This document shows, in pieces, positions 1-6,559 of a DNA stretch of 12,296 nucleotides. Position numbers and translations under genes: made by a program. Numbering within the stretch: position 1 is the stretch's first letter; every line of letters begins with the position of its first letter. The notes beneath the pieces are model-generated. The model had not been told where the DNA came from. It searched no databases and worked only from the letters and a program-made list of their open reading frames with translations. Origin of the DNA: Rhizobium sp. (GTDB lineage Bacteria > Pseudomonadota > Alphaproteobacteria > Rhizobiales > Rhizobiaceae); assembly GCA_003527225.1 (NCBI GenBank), contig DPXQ01000123.1:1-12296 (forward strand). The letters are read 5' to 3'.

Positions 1-612
1 AAGATCGAGATGCACTTCCTGCCCGACGTCTACGTCACCTGCGACGTATGCCACGGCAAGCGCTACAATCGCGAGACGCTCGATGTCACCTTCAAGGGCA
101 AGTCGATCGCCGATGTGCTGGACATGACGGTCGAGGAAGGCGTCGAGTTCTTCTCGGCGGTGCCTGCGGTTCGCGACAAGCTGCAATCGCTGTTCGAGGT
201 GGGCCTCGGCTATATCAAGGTCGGGCAGCAGGCCAACACGTTGTCCGGCGGCGAGGCGCAACGCGTAAAGCTCGCCAAGGAGCTATCGAAACGCTCCACC
301 GGGCGCACGCTCTACATTCTCGACGAGCCGACCACGGGGTTGCATTTCCACGATGTCGCGAAGCTTCTGGAGATGCTGCAGGAACTGGTCAACCAGGGCA
401 ACTCGGTGGTGGTGATCGAGCACAATCTCGAGGTCATCAAGACGGCCGACTGGGTGATCGACTTCGGTCCCGAGGGCGGAGACGGCGGCGGCGAGATCGT
501 CGCCACCGGCACGCCGGAGGACATCGTCAAGGAGGAACGCTCCTATACCGGGCAGTTCCTCAAGGAGCTGCTGGAGCGACGGCCGATGAAGAAGGTGCAG
601 GCGGCGGAGTGA
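1..612 (+). CDS. uvrA: UvrA, excinuclease ABC subunit A (C-terminal part only)
   Basis: This is the last 203 codons of UvrA, the DNA-damage sensor ATPase of nucleotide excision repair, which loads UvrB at lesions in the cytoplasm. The gene is cut by the left window edge and the frame is open from base 1. The visible part begins inside the C-terminal zinc-finger module: the second Cys pair is in [10 protein letters not shown]. It then runs through the second ABC ATPase domain, with the signature [15 protein letters not shown], Walker [14 protein letters not shown], and the His switch in VVVIEHN. The end, with the glycine-rich [11 protein letters not shown] segment, matches the usual UvrA C-terminus, so the 3' end is intact. 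The first ATPase domain and Walker A of the second lie outside the window. The GST-like gene starts 3 bases after the stop, which suggests cotranscription. Identification is secure. Confidence 0.97.
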   Translation, partial: KIEMHFLPDVYVTCDVCHGKRYNRETLDVTFKGKSIADVLDMTVEEGVEFFSAVPAVRDKLQSLFEVGLGYIKVGQQANTLSGGEAQRVKLAKELSKRSTGRTLYILDEPTTGLHFHDVAKLLEMLQELVNQGNSVVVIEHNLEVIKTADWVIDFGPEGGDGGGEIVATGTPEDIVKEERSYTGQFLKELLERRPMKKVQAAE

Positions 613-615
613 GCG

Positions 616-1239
616 ATGATCCTGATCGGCCAGTATGATTCCTCCTTCGTCCGCCGGGTCGGCATCGCGCTGACGCTCTACGGCCTGCCCTACGAGCATC
701 GACCGTGGTCGGTATTCGGTGACGGCGAGAAGATCCAGGCGCTCAATCCGCTGATGCGGGTGCCGACGATGGTGCTGGAGGACGGGACGGTACTGGTCGA
801 CAGCGTCACCATCCTCGACCATGTGGACAGCCTCGTTCCGGAGGCCGACCGCCTGTGGCCGGCGTTGAGCGAACGCCGGCATGCCTTGAGGGTCATGGCG
901 CTTGCGACCGGGTTTGCGGACAAGGGGGTGAGCCTGTTTTATGGACTGGTGCTGCACGAGCAGCCGGCGGAGGTCTGGATGGACCGGTGCCGGTCGCAGA
1001 TGCGCGCCACACTGAACGCGCTCGAGGCGGACCGCGCAGGCCGGCCGACAGCCTTCTGGTTCGGCGACAGGATCACGCACGCCGATATCGCGGTCGCCTG
1101 CGCGCTGCGCCACATCGGAGACGCCCATCCGGGCTTCATATCGGCGTCCGAGGTGCCGGCGCTTGCCGCCCACTGCGAGCGCCTCGAAGCCCTCCCGGTT
1201 TTCAAGACGATTTCCCAGCCGTTCGTTCCACCGGCCTGA
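616..1239 (+). CDS. glutathione S-transferase family protein
   Basis: A 207-residue soluble protein with the two-domain GST layout. The N-terminal thioredoxin-like half (about residues 1-80) has YDSSFVRRV near the start, corresponding to the SPFVRKV motif of many bacterial GSTs. Ser9 would be the glutathione-activating residue, and the usual proline after it is replaced by Ser10. RVPTMVLEDG carries the cis-Pro (Pro50), and Asp62-Ser63 match the acidic-Ser pair that holds the gamma-glutamyl group. The C-terminal helical half (about 90-205) contains ITHADIAVA, the N-capping box and hydrophobic staple of GST folds. The length is normal for the family. It starts 3 bases after uvrA and may be translated by reinitiation. 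The electrophilic substrate cannot be told; a disulfide reductase or stress role is also possible. The family call is firm, the exact activity unknown. Confidence 0.9.
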   Translation: MILIGQYDSSFVRRVGIALTLYGLPYEHRPWSVFGDGEKIQALNPLMRVPTMVLEDGTVLVDSVTILDHVDSLVPEADRLWPALSERRHALRVMALATGFADKGVSLFYGLVLHEQPAEVWMDRCRSQMRATLNALEADRAGRPTAFWFGDRITHADIAVACALRHIGDAHPGFISASEVPALAAHCERLEALPVFKTISQPFVPPA

Positions 1240-1297
1240 GAACGCCCGCGCGGCACCGACAATGAGCAACGCGAAAGGGGTTTGGTCCCTGACCGCG

Positions 1298-1304
1298 AAG
1301 GAGG
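1298..1304 (+). promoter_or_regulatory. ribosome binding site that fixes the DUF72 start
   Basis: AAGGAGG lies 7 bases before the ATG at 1312. It is the strongest Shine-Dalgarno on the plus strand of the window. It argues against the in-frame TTG at 1282, which would place this motif inside the coding sequence. Confidence 0.8.
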
Positions 1305-1311
1305 AGAGAGG

Positions 1312-2115
1312 ATGACCCAATCCGGCACAATCCGCACCGGCATCGGCGGCTGGACTTTCGATCCGTGGGAGGGCACCTTCTATCCCGACGCTCTGCCGAA
1401 GAAGCGGCAGCTTGAGTTTGCCAGCCGCCAGCTGACCGCGATCGAGGTCAACGGCACCTATTATTCGAGCCAGAAGCCGGCAACCTTCGCCAAATGGGCC
1501 TCTGAAGTCCCCGACAGCTTCATTTTTTCGCTGAAAGCCAGCCGTTTCTGCACCAACCGAAAGGTATTGGCCGAGGCCGGTCCGTCGATCGAGAAATTCC
1601 TCACCCAGGGGATCAGCGAACTCGGCGAACACCTGGGTCCGATCCTCTGGCAATTCATGGCGACGAAGAAGTTCGAGCCGGAGGATTTCGAGGCCCTTCT
1701 CGCGATGCTGCCCGAGAGCCAGGACGGCATCAGGCTCCGGCATGTGGTCGAACCCCGCCATCCATCCTTCCAGGTGCCGGAATTCATCGACCTTCTCGCC
1801 AGATACAACGTCGCGGCCGTCTGCGCCGATCATCACGACTATCCCATGTTCGCCGATCCGACCGCCGATTTCGTCTATGCCCGCCTGCAGAAGGGCAGCG
1901 ACGACATTGCGACATGCTATCCGACAGAGGATATCGACGCCTGGGCAAACCGGCTGAAGGCCTATGCCAACGGAAGTCTGCCCGGCGATCTGCCGGCGAT
2001 AGGGGCCGACCGGGCGACGGACAAGAAACCACGAGACGTTTTCGCCTTCTTCATCACCGGCGGCAAGGTCAATGCGCCGGCGGGCGCCCAAGCGCTCCAC
2101 AAGGCGCTCGGATAG
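1312..2115 (+). CDS. DUF72 family protein (YecE-like TIM barrel)
   Basis: A 267-residue protein of the DUF72/YecE family, which has a TIM-barrel fold and no firmly established biochemical role. Family landmarks are visible. GIGGWTFDPW near the N-terminus corresponds to the usual G-x-x-G-W start with a following Trp. EVNGTYY (residues 45-51) matches the conserved E-x-N-x-T/S-F/Y-Y motif. VEPRHPSF (146-153) matches the E-x-R-H-x-S-W/F motif, whose charged residues point into the barrel. The C-terminal FAFFITGGKVNAPAGAQAL resembles the closing Y/F-F-N-N-x-x-x-x-A-x-x-A segment, though with ITGG in place of the usual asparagine pair. The start was set by the strong ribosome binding site. The gene stands alone after a 72-base gap from the GST gene, so its neighbours give no clear hint of function. 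Confidence 0.9.
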   Translation: MTQSGTIRTGIGGWTFDPWEGTFYPDALPKKRQLEFASRQLTAIEVNGTYYSSQKPATFAKWASEVPDSFIFSLKASRFCTNRKVLAEAGPSIEKFLTQGISELGEHLGPILWQFMATKKFEPEDFEALLAMLPESQDGIRLRHVVEPRHPSFQVPEFIDLLARYNVAAVCADHHDYPMFADPTADFVYARLQKGSDDIATCYPTEDIDAWANRLKAYANGSLPGDLPAIGADRATDKKPRDVFAFFITGGKVNAPAGAQALHKALG

Positions 2116-2153
2116 GCTCACCCTTCCGGGCAGGCGCAACCGTGGGTCATCAA

Positions 2154-2246
2154 ATTGTGACAATGGCGATTCTGGGATATCCTGAGTCGCGTCGCTGACC
2201 GCATCGCGGTCGGAATTGCCGGACGATTTCCGCGACTGAAACGCGG
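2154..2246. other. short gene-free spacer with small inverted repeats before the Na/Pi gene
   Basis: The 173-base spacer between the DUF72 stop and the Na/Pi start holds three small symmetric elements. These are ATTGT-G-ACAAT at 2154-2164, GACCGC-ATC-GCGGTC at 2197-2211, and CCGCG-ACTGAAA-CGCGG at 2230-2246. None is followed by a T run, so they do not look like a classical terminator. They could be a leader structure or operator for the transporter gene, or chance in GC-rich DNA. No convincing -35/-10 pair was found. Confidence 0.25.
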
Positions 2247-2288
2247 GGATGGCTCCAAGCTCTGTCACCTCGCCTCTCCGGAATATTC

Positions 2289-3941
2289 ATGTCGGGCATC
2301 GTTGTATTCATCAATCTCGCAGGCGCCGTCGCGCTGCTGCTCTGGGCAACCCGGATGGTGCGTACCGGGATCGAGCGCGCCTACGGCAATGTGCTCAAGG
2401 AAAAGCTGCGGCTGGCCGTCGGAAACCGGATTACCGCGTCCATCGCCGGTTTCTTCTTCGCCGTCGCGCTCCAGAGTGCGACCGCCGTCGCGTTGATCAT
2501 CGCCTCCTTTGTGGCGGGCGGATATGTGTCCTCGGCCATCGGCATCGCAACGCTGCTTGGCGCCGATTTCGGCTCGGCTTTCGTCGTACGGATCCTGCGG
2601 CACGACCTCTCGCTGCTGATCCCGATTCTGCTTTTGATCGGAACGATCGCGTTTCGGGCGTCTGAAACGCGCGGGTGGCGGCAGGCGGGCCGCATCTTCT
2701 TCGGCCTCGGTCTGCTGCTCCTGTCGCTCCGCCTGATCGGCGAGGCTTCCGATCCGCTGCGCTCGAGTCAGATCCTTCCGCTGGTCATCAACTATCTTTC
2801 GAAGGACTGGATCACCGCCTTCCTACTCTCCGCCCTGCTTGCCTGGGCATTCCATTCGAGCGTTGCCACGATCCTGCTCTTTGCGTCCCTTGCCGACCGC
2901 GGTCTGTTGCCGCCCGTGCTGATCATTCCTCTCGTCCTCGGCGCCAATTTCGGCGCGGCGGTGATCGGCGCCATGCTGACCAAGAATGCCGTGAATGCGG
3001 CCAGGATCGTACCGCTCGGCAATGTCACCATCCGCGGGCTGGGAACGCTTGCGGCGCTTGGTCTGCAATTTTCGTTCAACCTGTCGCCCGACGTCTTTGC
3101 AGCGGGCACAGGCGACGCCGTGGTCATGGTCCACCTGGCAATCAATGCGGCGGTGCTGGTCCTCGGCCTGCCATTCTGCGGTCTGGTCGCGAAATGGCTG
3201 GAATTGTTGCTCTCCAGGCCTGACCCCTCATCCGGGACGGAAATCGAGCCTCGCCTTTCCGCGCTCGCCCAGGCCGATCTTGCCAATCCGAAACAGGCGA
3301 TTGGCAATGCGACGCGCGAGGTGCTCACGGTCTGTGAAAAGACCGAGGTGATGCTGAACTGGATTTTCGAGCTCTACGAGACATGGGATCCGAAGAAGAT
3401 GCAGCGGATTTCGGCGCTCGACGACGAAATCGACCAGATCCACCGCGACATCAAGTTCTATCTGGCGCGGATTTCGCAAAGTGTGCTCGACGAGGCGTCC
3501 GCCGCCGAATGCCAGAACCTTCTCAGCACGACGATCAAGATCGAGCAGGCGGCGGACATCATCTCGCAGAACATGCTGACGAGGGCCCGCAAGAAACATG
3601 ACCGCAATACAGCCTTTTCCGATGAGGGCTGGAGCGAGCTTTCAGCCATGCATCGCGAGGTCGTGCAGAACGCCCGCCTCGCCTTCAACCTGCTGATAAA
3701 CCGTGATGTGGAACACGCCCGCCAGCTCGTCGCCCGCAAGGAGGCGGTGCGCAATCTCGTTCGCCTGAGCGAGGAGCAGCATCTGCAGCGCCTTCGCAAC
3801 GGCAACATCGCGAGCTTCGAGTCCAGTTCGTTGCATATCGACACCATGCGCGATCTGAAAGAGATCAACTCGCTGGTGGTTTCGATCGGTTATCCGCTGC
3901 TCGAAGACGAAGGGATGCTGCGGCGCAGCCGCCTTCTCTAG
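2289..3941 (+). CDS. Na/Pi cotransporter family protein with C-terminal PhoU-like domain
   Basis: A 550-residue inner-membrane protein of the type II Na/Pi cotransporter (NptA-like) family. The N-terminal 310 residues hold two related membrane repeats with about 8-9 hydrophobic segments. Each repeat carries the family's glutamine/serine-type motif in altered form: QSATA at 62-66 in the first and HSSVA at 189-193 in the second, where QSSS-like sequences are typical. GADFGSAF and GANFGAAV are the matching glycine-rich segments of the two repeats. Residues from about 340 to 540 are soluble and helical, with regularly spaced charged and leucine residues, as in PhoU domains fused to these carriers. 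The expected role is sodium-coupled phosphate movement, with PhoU-like control from the cytoplasm. Whether this member imports or exports is not known. A weak GGA lies 6 bases before the ATG. The end faces eamA convergently, with 12 bases between stops. Confidence 0.9.
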   Translation: MSGIVVFINLAGAVALLLWATRMVRTGIERAYGNVLKEKLRLAVGNRITASIAGFFFAVALQSATAVALIIASFVAGGYVSSAIGIATLLGADFGSAFVVRILRHDLSLLIPILLLIGTIAFRASETRGWRQAGRIFFGLGLLLLSLRLIGEASDPLRSSQILPLVINYLSKDWITAFLLSALLAWAFHSSVATILLFASLADRGLLPPVLIIPLVLGANFGAAVIGAMLTKNAVNAARIVPLGNVTIRGLGTLAALGLQFSFNLSPDVFAAGTGDAVVMVHLAINAAVLVLGLPFCGLVAKWLELLLSRPDPSSGTEIEPRLSALAQADLANPKQAIGNATREVLTVCEKTEVMLNWIFELYETWDPKKMQRISALDDEIDQIHRDIKFYLARISQSVLDEASAAECQNLLSTTIKIEQAADIISQNMLTRARKKHDRNTAFSDEGWSELSAMHREVVQNARLAFNLLINRDVEHARQLVARKEAVRNLVRLSEEQHLQRLRNGNIASFESSSLHIDTMRDLKEINSLVVSIGYPLLEDEGMLRRSRLL

Positions 3942-3953
3942 TTTGGTCTCCGG

Positions 3954-4835
3954 CTAGGCCGTGGCCGCCTTGCGGCCAAGCCATTGCGGATTGAAGACGT
4001 TCATGACCAATCCGACGACGATCAATACGGCCGCGAAAATCCTCAACGGACCGAAGGCCTCTCCGAGCAAGAGGGCCGAGGACGACATGCCGAAGACCGG
4101 CACGAGCAAAGAGAACGGCGCGACGGTCGAAACGCCATAGCGGCTGATCATCGCTCCCCAGATCGCAAAGCCGAAGATTGTCGCCACGTAGGCCACAAAC
4201 AGGACCGCGCCGGCGCCCGCCAGATTGAGATTGGCGATCGCAGTCATATCCCGGTCCCAGCCCTCGAACAGCACCGAGATGATGAGCAATGGGATCGGCG
4301 GCACGAGGCTTACCCAAACCATGAGATTGAGCATCTGCACCTTTCCCGCCTTCTTCATCAGCATGTTCGAGCATGCCCAGGCGATCGCCGCCGCGATGAC
4401 CAGTGCGAGCCCGGTGATAGTGAAACTTCCGTCGACGGAGGACGCTATCAGCGTGATGCCGGAAAAGGCGACCGCCATGCCAGCCATCTGCAGGGGCCGC
4501 GGCCTGTCGCCGAAAACGATCAGCGCCAGTAAGACGGTAAAGAAGGCTTGCGATTGCAGTAGCAACGAGGCGAGCCCCGGCGGAACGCCGACATCCATGC
4601 CGATGAACAGGAAAGAGAATTTGACCACGCCGAGCATCAGTCCGATGCCAATGATGATCCGCCACGGCACGTCGGGCCTGCGGATGAAGAATACAAGCGG
4701 GACGGCCGCAAAGAAAAACCTGAGCGCGGAGAAGAGGAGCGGCGGGAAATTGTCGAGCCCGAGCTTGATCACCACGAAGTTGAAGCCCCAGAGCGCAGCG
4801 ACAAGGATCAGCATAAGTATATGAAGAGGTTTCAA
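3954..4835 (-). CDS. eamA: DMT-superfamily exporter, EamA-like (O-acetylserine/cysteine type)
   Basis: A 293-residue inner-membrane protein with ten hydrophobic segments arranged as two EamA repeats of the drug/metabolite transporter superfamily. Many stretches match E. coli EamA (YdeD), an exporter of cysteine and O-acetylserine, as I remember its sequence. These include ALWGFNFVVIKLGL at the start, PPGLASLLLQSQAFFT in the first repeat, AWACSNMLMKK in the middle, and FSLLVPVFGMSSSALLLGE and NVFNPQW near the end. The start is TTG at 4835: it has a GGGAGA ribosome site 5 bases away, while the ATG at 4814 has none and would shorten the first helix. The gene follows the amidase operon on the same strand after a 204-base gap, so it may have its own promoter. 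Family is certain; the substrate is inferred from similarity, and another amino acid or metabolite is possible. Confidence 0.88.
   Translation of the reverse strand: MKPLHILMLILVAALWGFNFVVIKLGLDNFPPLLFSALRFFFAAVPLVFFIRRPDVPWRIIIGIGLMLGVVKFSFLFIGMDVGVPPGLASLLLQSQAFFTVLLALIVFGDRPRPLQMAGMAVAFSGITLIASSVDGSFTITGLALVIAAAIAWACSNMLMKKAGKVQMLNLMVWVSLVPPIPLLIISVLFEGWDRDMTAIANLNLAGAGAVLFVAYVATIFGFAIWGAMISRYGVSTVAPFSLLVPVFGMSSSALLLGEAFGPLRIFAAVLIVVGLVMNVFNPQWLGRKAATA
3962..3978. terminator. possible bidirectional hairpin at the convergent Na/Pi-eamA junction
   Basis: TGGCCGC and GCGGCCA form a perfect 7-base stem with a CTT loop, inside the last codons of eamA and 21 bases past the Na/Pi stop. There is no T run on either side, so it is not a standard intrinsic terminator. 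It is the only strong hairpin near two stops separated by 12 bases. It may slow polymerase from either side, or it may be a chance effect of Ala/Lys codons. Confidence 0.25.
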
Positions 4836-4840
4836 GAGAA

Positions 4841-4846
4841 TCTCCC
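4841..4846 (-). promoter_or_regulatory. ribosome binding site supporting a TTG start for eamA
   Basis: On the minus strand GGGAGA sits 5 bases before the TTG at 4835-4833. The alternative ATG at 4814 is preceded by a pyrimidine-rich sequence without a Shine-Dalgarno, so the TTG is preferred. Confidence 0.6.
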
Positions 4847-4895
4847 GCAGTATTTTACGTACCGATACCGTGTCCGGCGTCGGCTAGGCAAATGG

Positions 4896-4919
4896 ATTGT
4901 TTTGATGTCAGCAAACAAT
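4896..4919. promoter_or_regulatory. inverted repeat upstream of eamA, possible regulator site
   Basis: ATTGTTT and AAACAAT are perfect 7-base arms separated by 10 bases, lying 61-84 bases upstream of the eamA TTG in an AT-richer stretch. The layout (ATTG...CAAT with a T-N11-A core possible) resembles sites of LysR-type regulators, which often control amino-acid exporters. No regulator gene is in the window and no good -35/-10 pair could be fixed, so this is a candidate operator only. Confidence 0.35.
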
Positions 4920-5039
4920 ATGATTGATGAGAAGTCCGGCTGTCAGCTCCTCACCCGCGCGTCTGCTCACCTCGCCCTCGTGGGGACGGTCGCAGAACGG
5001 GTCTTCCGGGAGCCTGTAGCAAGCGTCGGATCGCGCGTC

Positions 5040-5204
5040 TCAATGATCGCCGGAGCGGGGCTTGTAGAAGAAGAAGTCATAGCCGGCCATGCCGACGGTC
5101 AGCAAGATCATGGCGGCGAGATCGATCCGGGGTACCTTCAGCAGCAGGATGCTGACAAAGCCAACAAGCACCAGAAATGCGACGATGGACAGGAAACGGT
5201 TCAT
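5040..5204 (-). CDS. small two-helix membrane protein, last gene of the TRAP-amidase operon
   Basis: A 54-residue protein that I do not recognise by function. It has two hydrophobic segments: about residues 4-22 (RFLSIVAFLVLVGFVSILL) and 28-47 (LAAMILLTVGMAGYDFFF). A short K-V-P-R-I-D turn separates them, and a charged tail K-P-R-S-G-D-H ends it. This is what a small inner-membrane hairpin protein looks like. Its ATG overlaps the amidase stop in an ATGA arrangement, and a GGGAGGA ribosome site (5214-5220) lies 9 bases upstream. It is therefore very likely a real, translationally coupled gene. An in-frame upstream extension to 5363 only repeats the amidase region in another frame and is rejected. 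Its role could be to assist the TRAP permease or anchor the amidase, but nothing in the sequence proves either. Confidence 0.78.
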   Translation of the reverse strand: MNRFLSIVAFLVLVGFVSILLLKVPRIDLAAMILLTVGMAGYDFFFYKPRSGDH

Positions 5205-6559
5205 GATCGGTTGTCCTCCCCGGACGTGGAAATGTAGTCTGAAAGCCAGCGGGCGGTCCGTAGCAACCGTCCGTCGTCGCCTCGGCGCCCCACCAGTTGA
5301 ACGCCCATCGGCAGGCCGTTCTCGGCCTCGAAGACCGGAAGCGTGATGGCCGGCGTGCCGCAAAGCGTCCAGAGGCCGTTGAAGATCGAGTCACCAGTGC
5401 TTTGCAGGCCGGCCGGTGCCGGACCTGGCGCAGACGGCGTCAGGATAGCATCGCAGCGGTCGAAAATCTCTGAAAGACCGGCATAGAGAACGTCTCGCCA
5501 GTCGAGCGCGGCGAGATAGTCGCGCGCCGATATCGCATTGCCGGCAGCAAGGGCCCCGGCAATGGTCGGCGAGAGACTGGCTCCGCCCCGCTGCTCGTAG
5601 CGGTAATAGCATTTGGCCATTTCAGCCAGATTGATGCGCTCCCGGATGGCCGGAGCATCGGCAAAGGCATTCGGCAGGGCCGCTTCGAAGCAGTGGTCGC
5701 CCAGCACGTCCGCCAGTTCCTGGATGGCGGCGCGGCTCTGGTCATCGGCGCGCTGCCAGAACGGCGTCTTCAGCAAGGCAAAGGTCGGCTTTACCGGAGC
5801 ATCGCTGCGGGCGAGATGCAGAAGCCGGGGATGCGGCGCCGGCGCCGTGTCCCGATCGAGGGGATCGTGGCCGAACAGCACGTCCGCCAGCATGGCCGCA
5901 TCCTCCACCGAGCGTGCAAAGACGCCGACGGTATCAAGGCTTGGCGATTGCGTGAGGATGCCGGTGCGCGGTATCGCGCCGAAACTCGCCTTGTAACCGA
6001 TCGTGCCGCAGAACGCGGCCGGCCGGATAACCGATCCGCCGGTCTGCGTGCCGACCGCAAGCGGCACCATTCCGGCAGCCACCGCCGCGGCCGAGCCCGA
6101 CGATGAACCGCCCGGCGTGTGGTCCGGATTGACAGGATTACGGGTCTTGCCGGGGTGCAGATAGGCCAGTTCCGCCGTCACGGTCTTGCCCATGATGATG
6201 GCGCCGGCTGCCTTCAGCCGCTGGACCACGGCAGCGTCCTGCTCCGGCACCCGCCCGCTGTCGAAGGCGGAACCATTCTCCGTCGGTATCCGGGCCGTAT
6301 CAATGATGTCCTTCACTGCCACGGGAATGCCGTGCAAGGCGCCGAGCGGGCGTCCGGACAGCCTCAAGCTATCAAGCGCCCGGGCCTGATGGCGGACAAA
6401 TTCCGCGTCGAACCACGCCCATGCCTGCACCGTGGCGTCCAGCGCCTCGACACGCGCAATGCAGGCCTCGGCCAGATCGAGCGCCTTCAGCGCCCCACCG
6501 GCGATGCGATCACGCAGGGTGACCGCATCAAGTGACAGCAGCGTCTCGTCACTTCCCAT
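5201..6559 (-). CDS. amidase-signature family hydrolase, malonamidase E2-like
   Basis: A 452-residue cytoplasmic amidohydrolase of the amidase-signature family, which cleaves C-N amide bonds to release ammonia or an amine. The Ser-cisSer-Lys triad is complete: Lys83 in VAVKDIIDTA, cis-Ser152 in PGGSSSGSAAA, and the nucleophile Ser176 in GTQTGGSVIRPAA. The spacing is 69 and 24 residues, as in malonamidase E2 of Bradyrhizobium as I recall it. Further likeness to that enzyme is seen in STGDSIFNGLWTLCGTP near residue 400 and in GLPMGVQLVGRRGDD near the end. There is no signal peptide. The start overlaps the end of dctM by 11 bases, and the end overlaps the next gene by 4, so it belongs to the TRAP operon. 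This links the enzyme to the imported compound. It is unlikely to be GatA, since no gatC or gatB is adjacent. The substrate is unproven. Confidence 0.92.
   Translation of the reverse strand: MGSDETLLSLDAVTLRDRIAGGALKALDLAEACIARVEALDATVQAWAWFDAEFVRHQARALDSLRLSGRPLGALHGIPVAVKDIIDTARIPTENGSAFDSGRVPEQDAAVVQRLKAAGAIIMGKTVTAELAYLHPGKTRNPVNPDHTPGGSSSGSAAAVAAGMVPLAVGTQTGGSVIRPAAFCGTIGYKASFGAIPRTGILTQSPSLDTVGVFARSVEDAAMLADVLFGHDPLDRDTAPAPHPRLLHLARSDAPVKPTFALLKTPFWQRADDQSRAAIQELADVLGDHCFEAALPNAFADAPAIRERINLAEMAKCYYRYEQRGGASLSPTIAGALAAGNAISARDYLAALDWRDVLYAGLSEIFDRCDAILTPSAPGPAPAGLQSTGDSIFNGLWTLCGTPAITLPVFEAENGLPMGVQLVGRRGDDGRLLRTARWLSDYISTSGEDNRS

Noticed and set aside
283..2268. A 661-codon open frame on the minus strand across uvrA, the GST gene and the DUF72 gene
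   Set aside because: It lies antisense to three well-supported genes, is Arg/Gly/Asp-rich without any recognisable domain, and arises from codon bias of GC-rich DNA.
2262..2279. A PHO-box-like CTGTCAC just before the Na/Pi gene
   Set aside because: Only one half-site fits; the second half 11 bases later (CCTCTCC) does not match, and it lies too close to the start codon.
3865..4665. A 266-codon minus-strand frame within eamA
   Set aside because: It overlaps eamA on the same strand in another frame; its His/Arg/Gly-rich product lacks the membrane pattern of the true gene.
5040..5363. A 107-residue version of the small membrane protein
   Set aside because: The extra N-terminal part overlaps the amidase in another frame, is Arg-rich and lacks a ribosome site; the ATG at 5204 has a good one.
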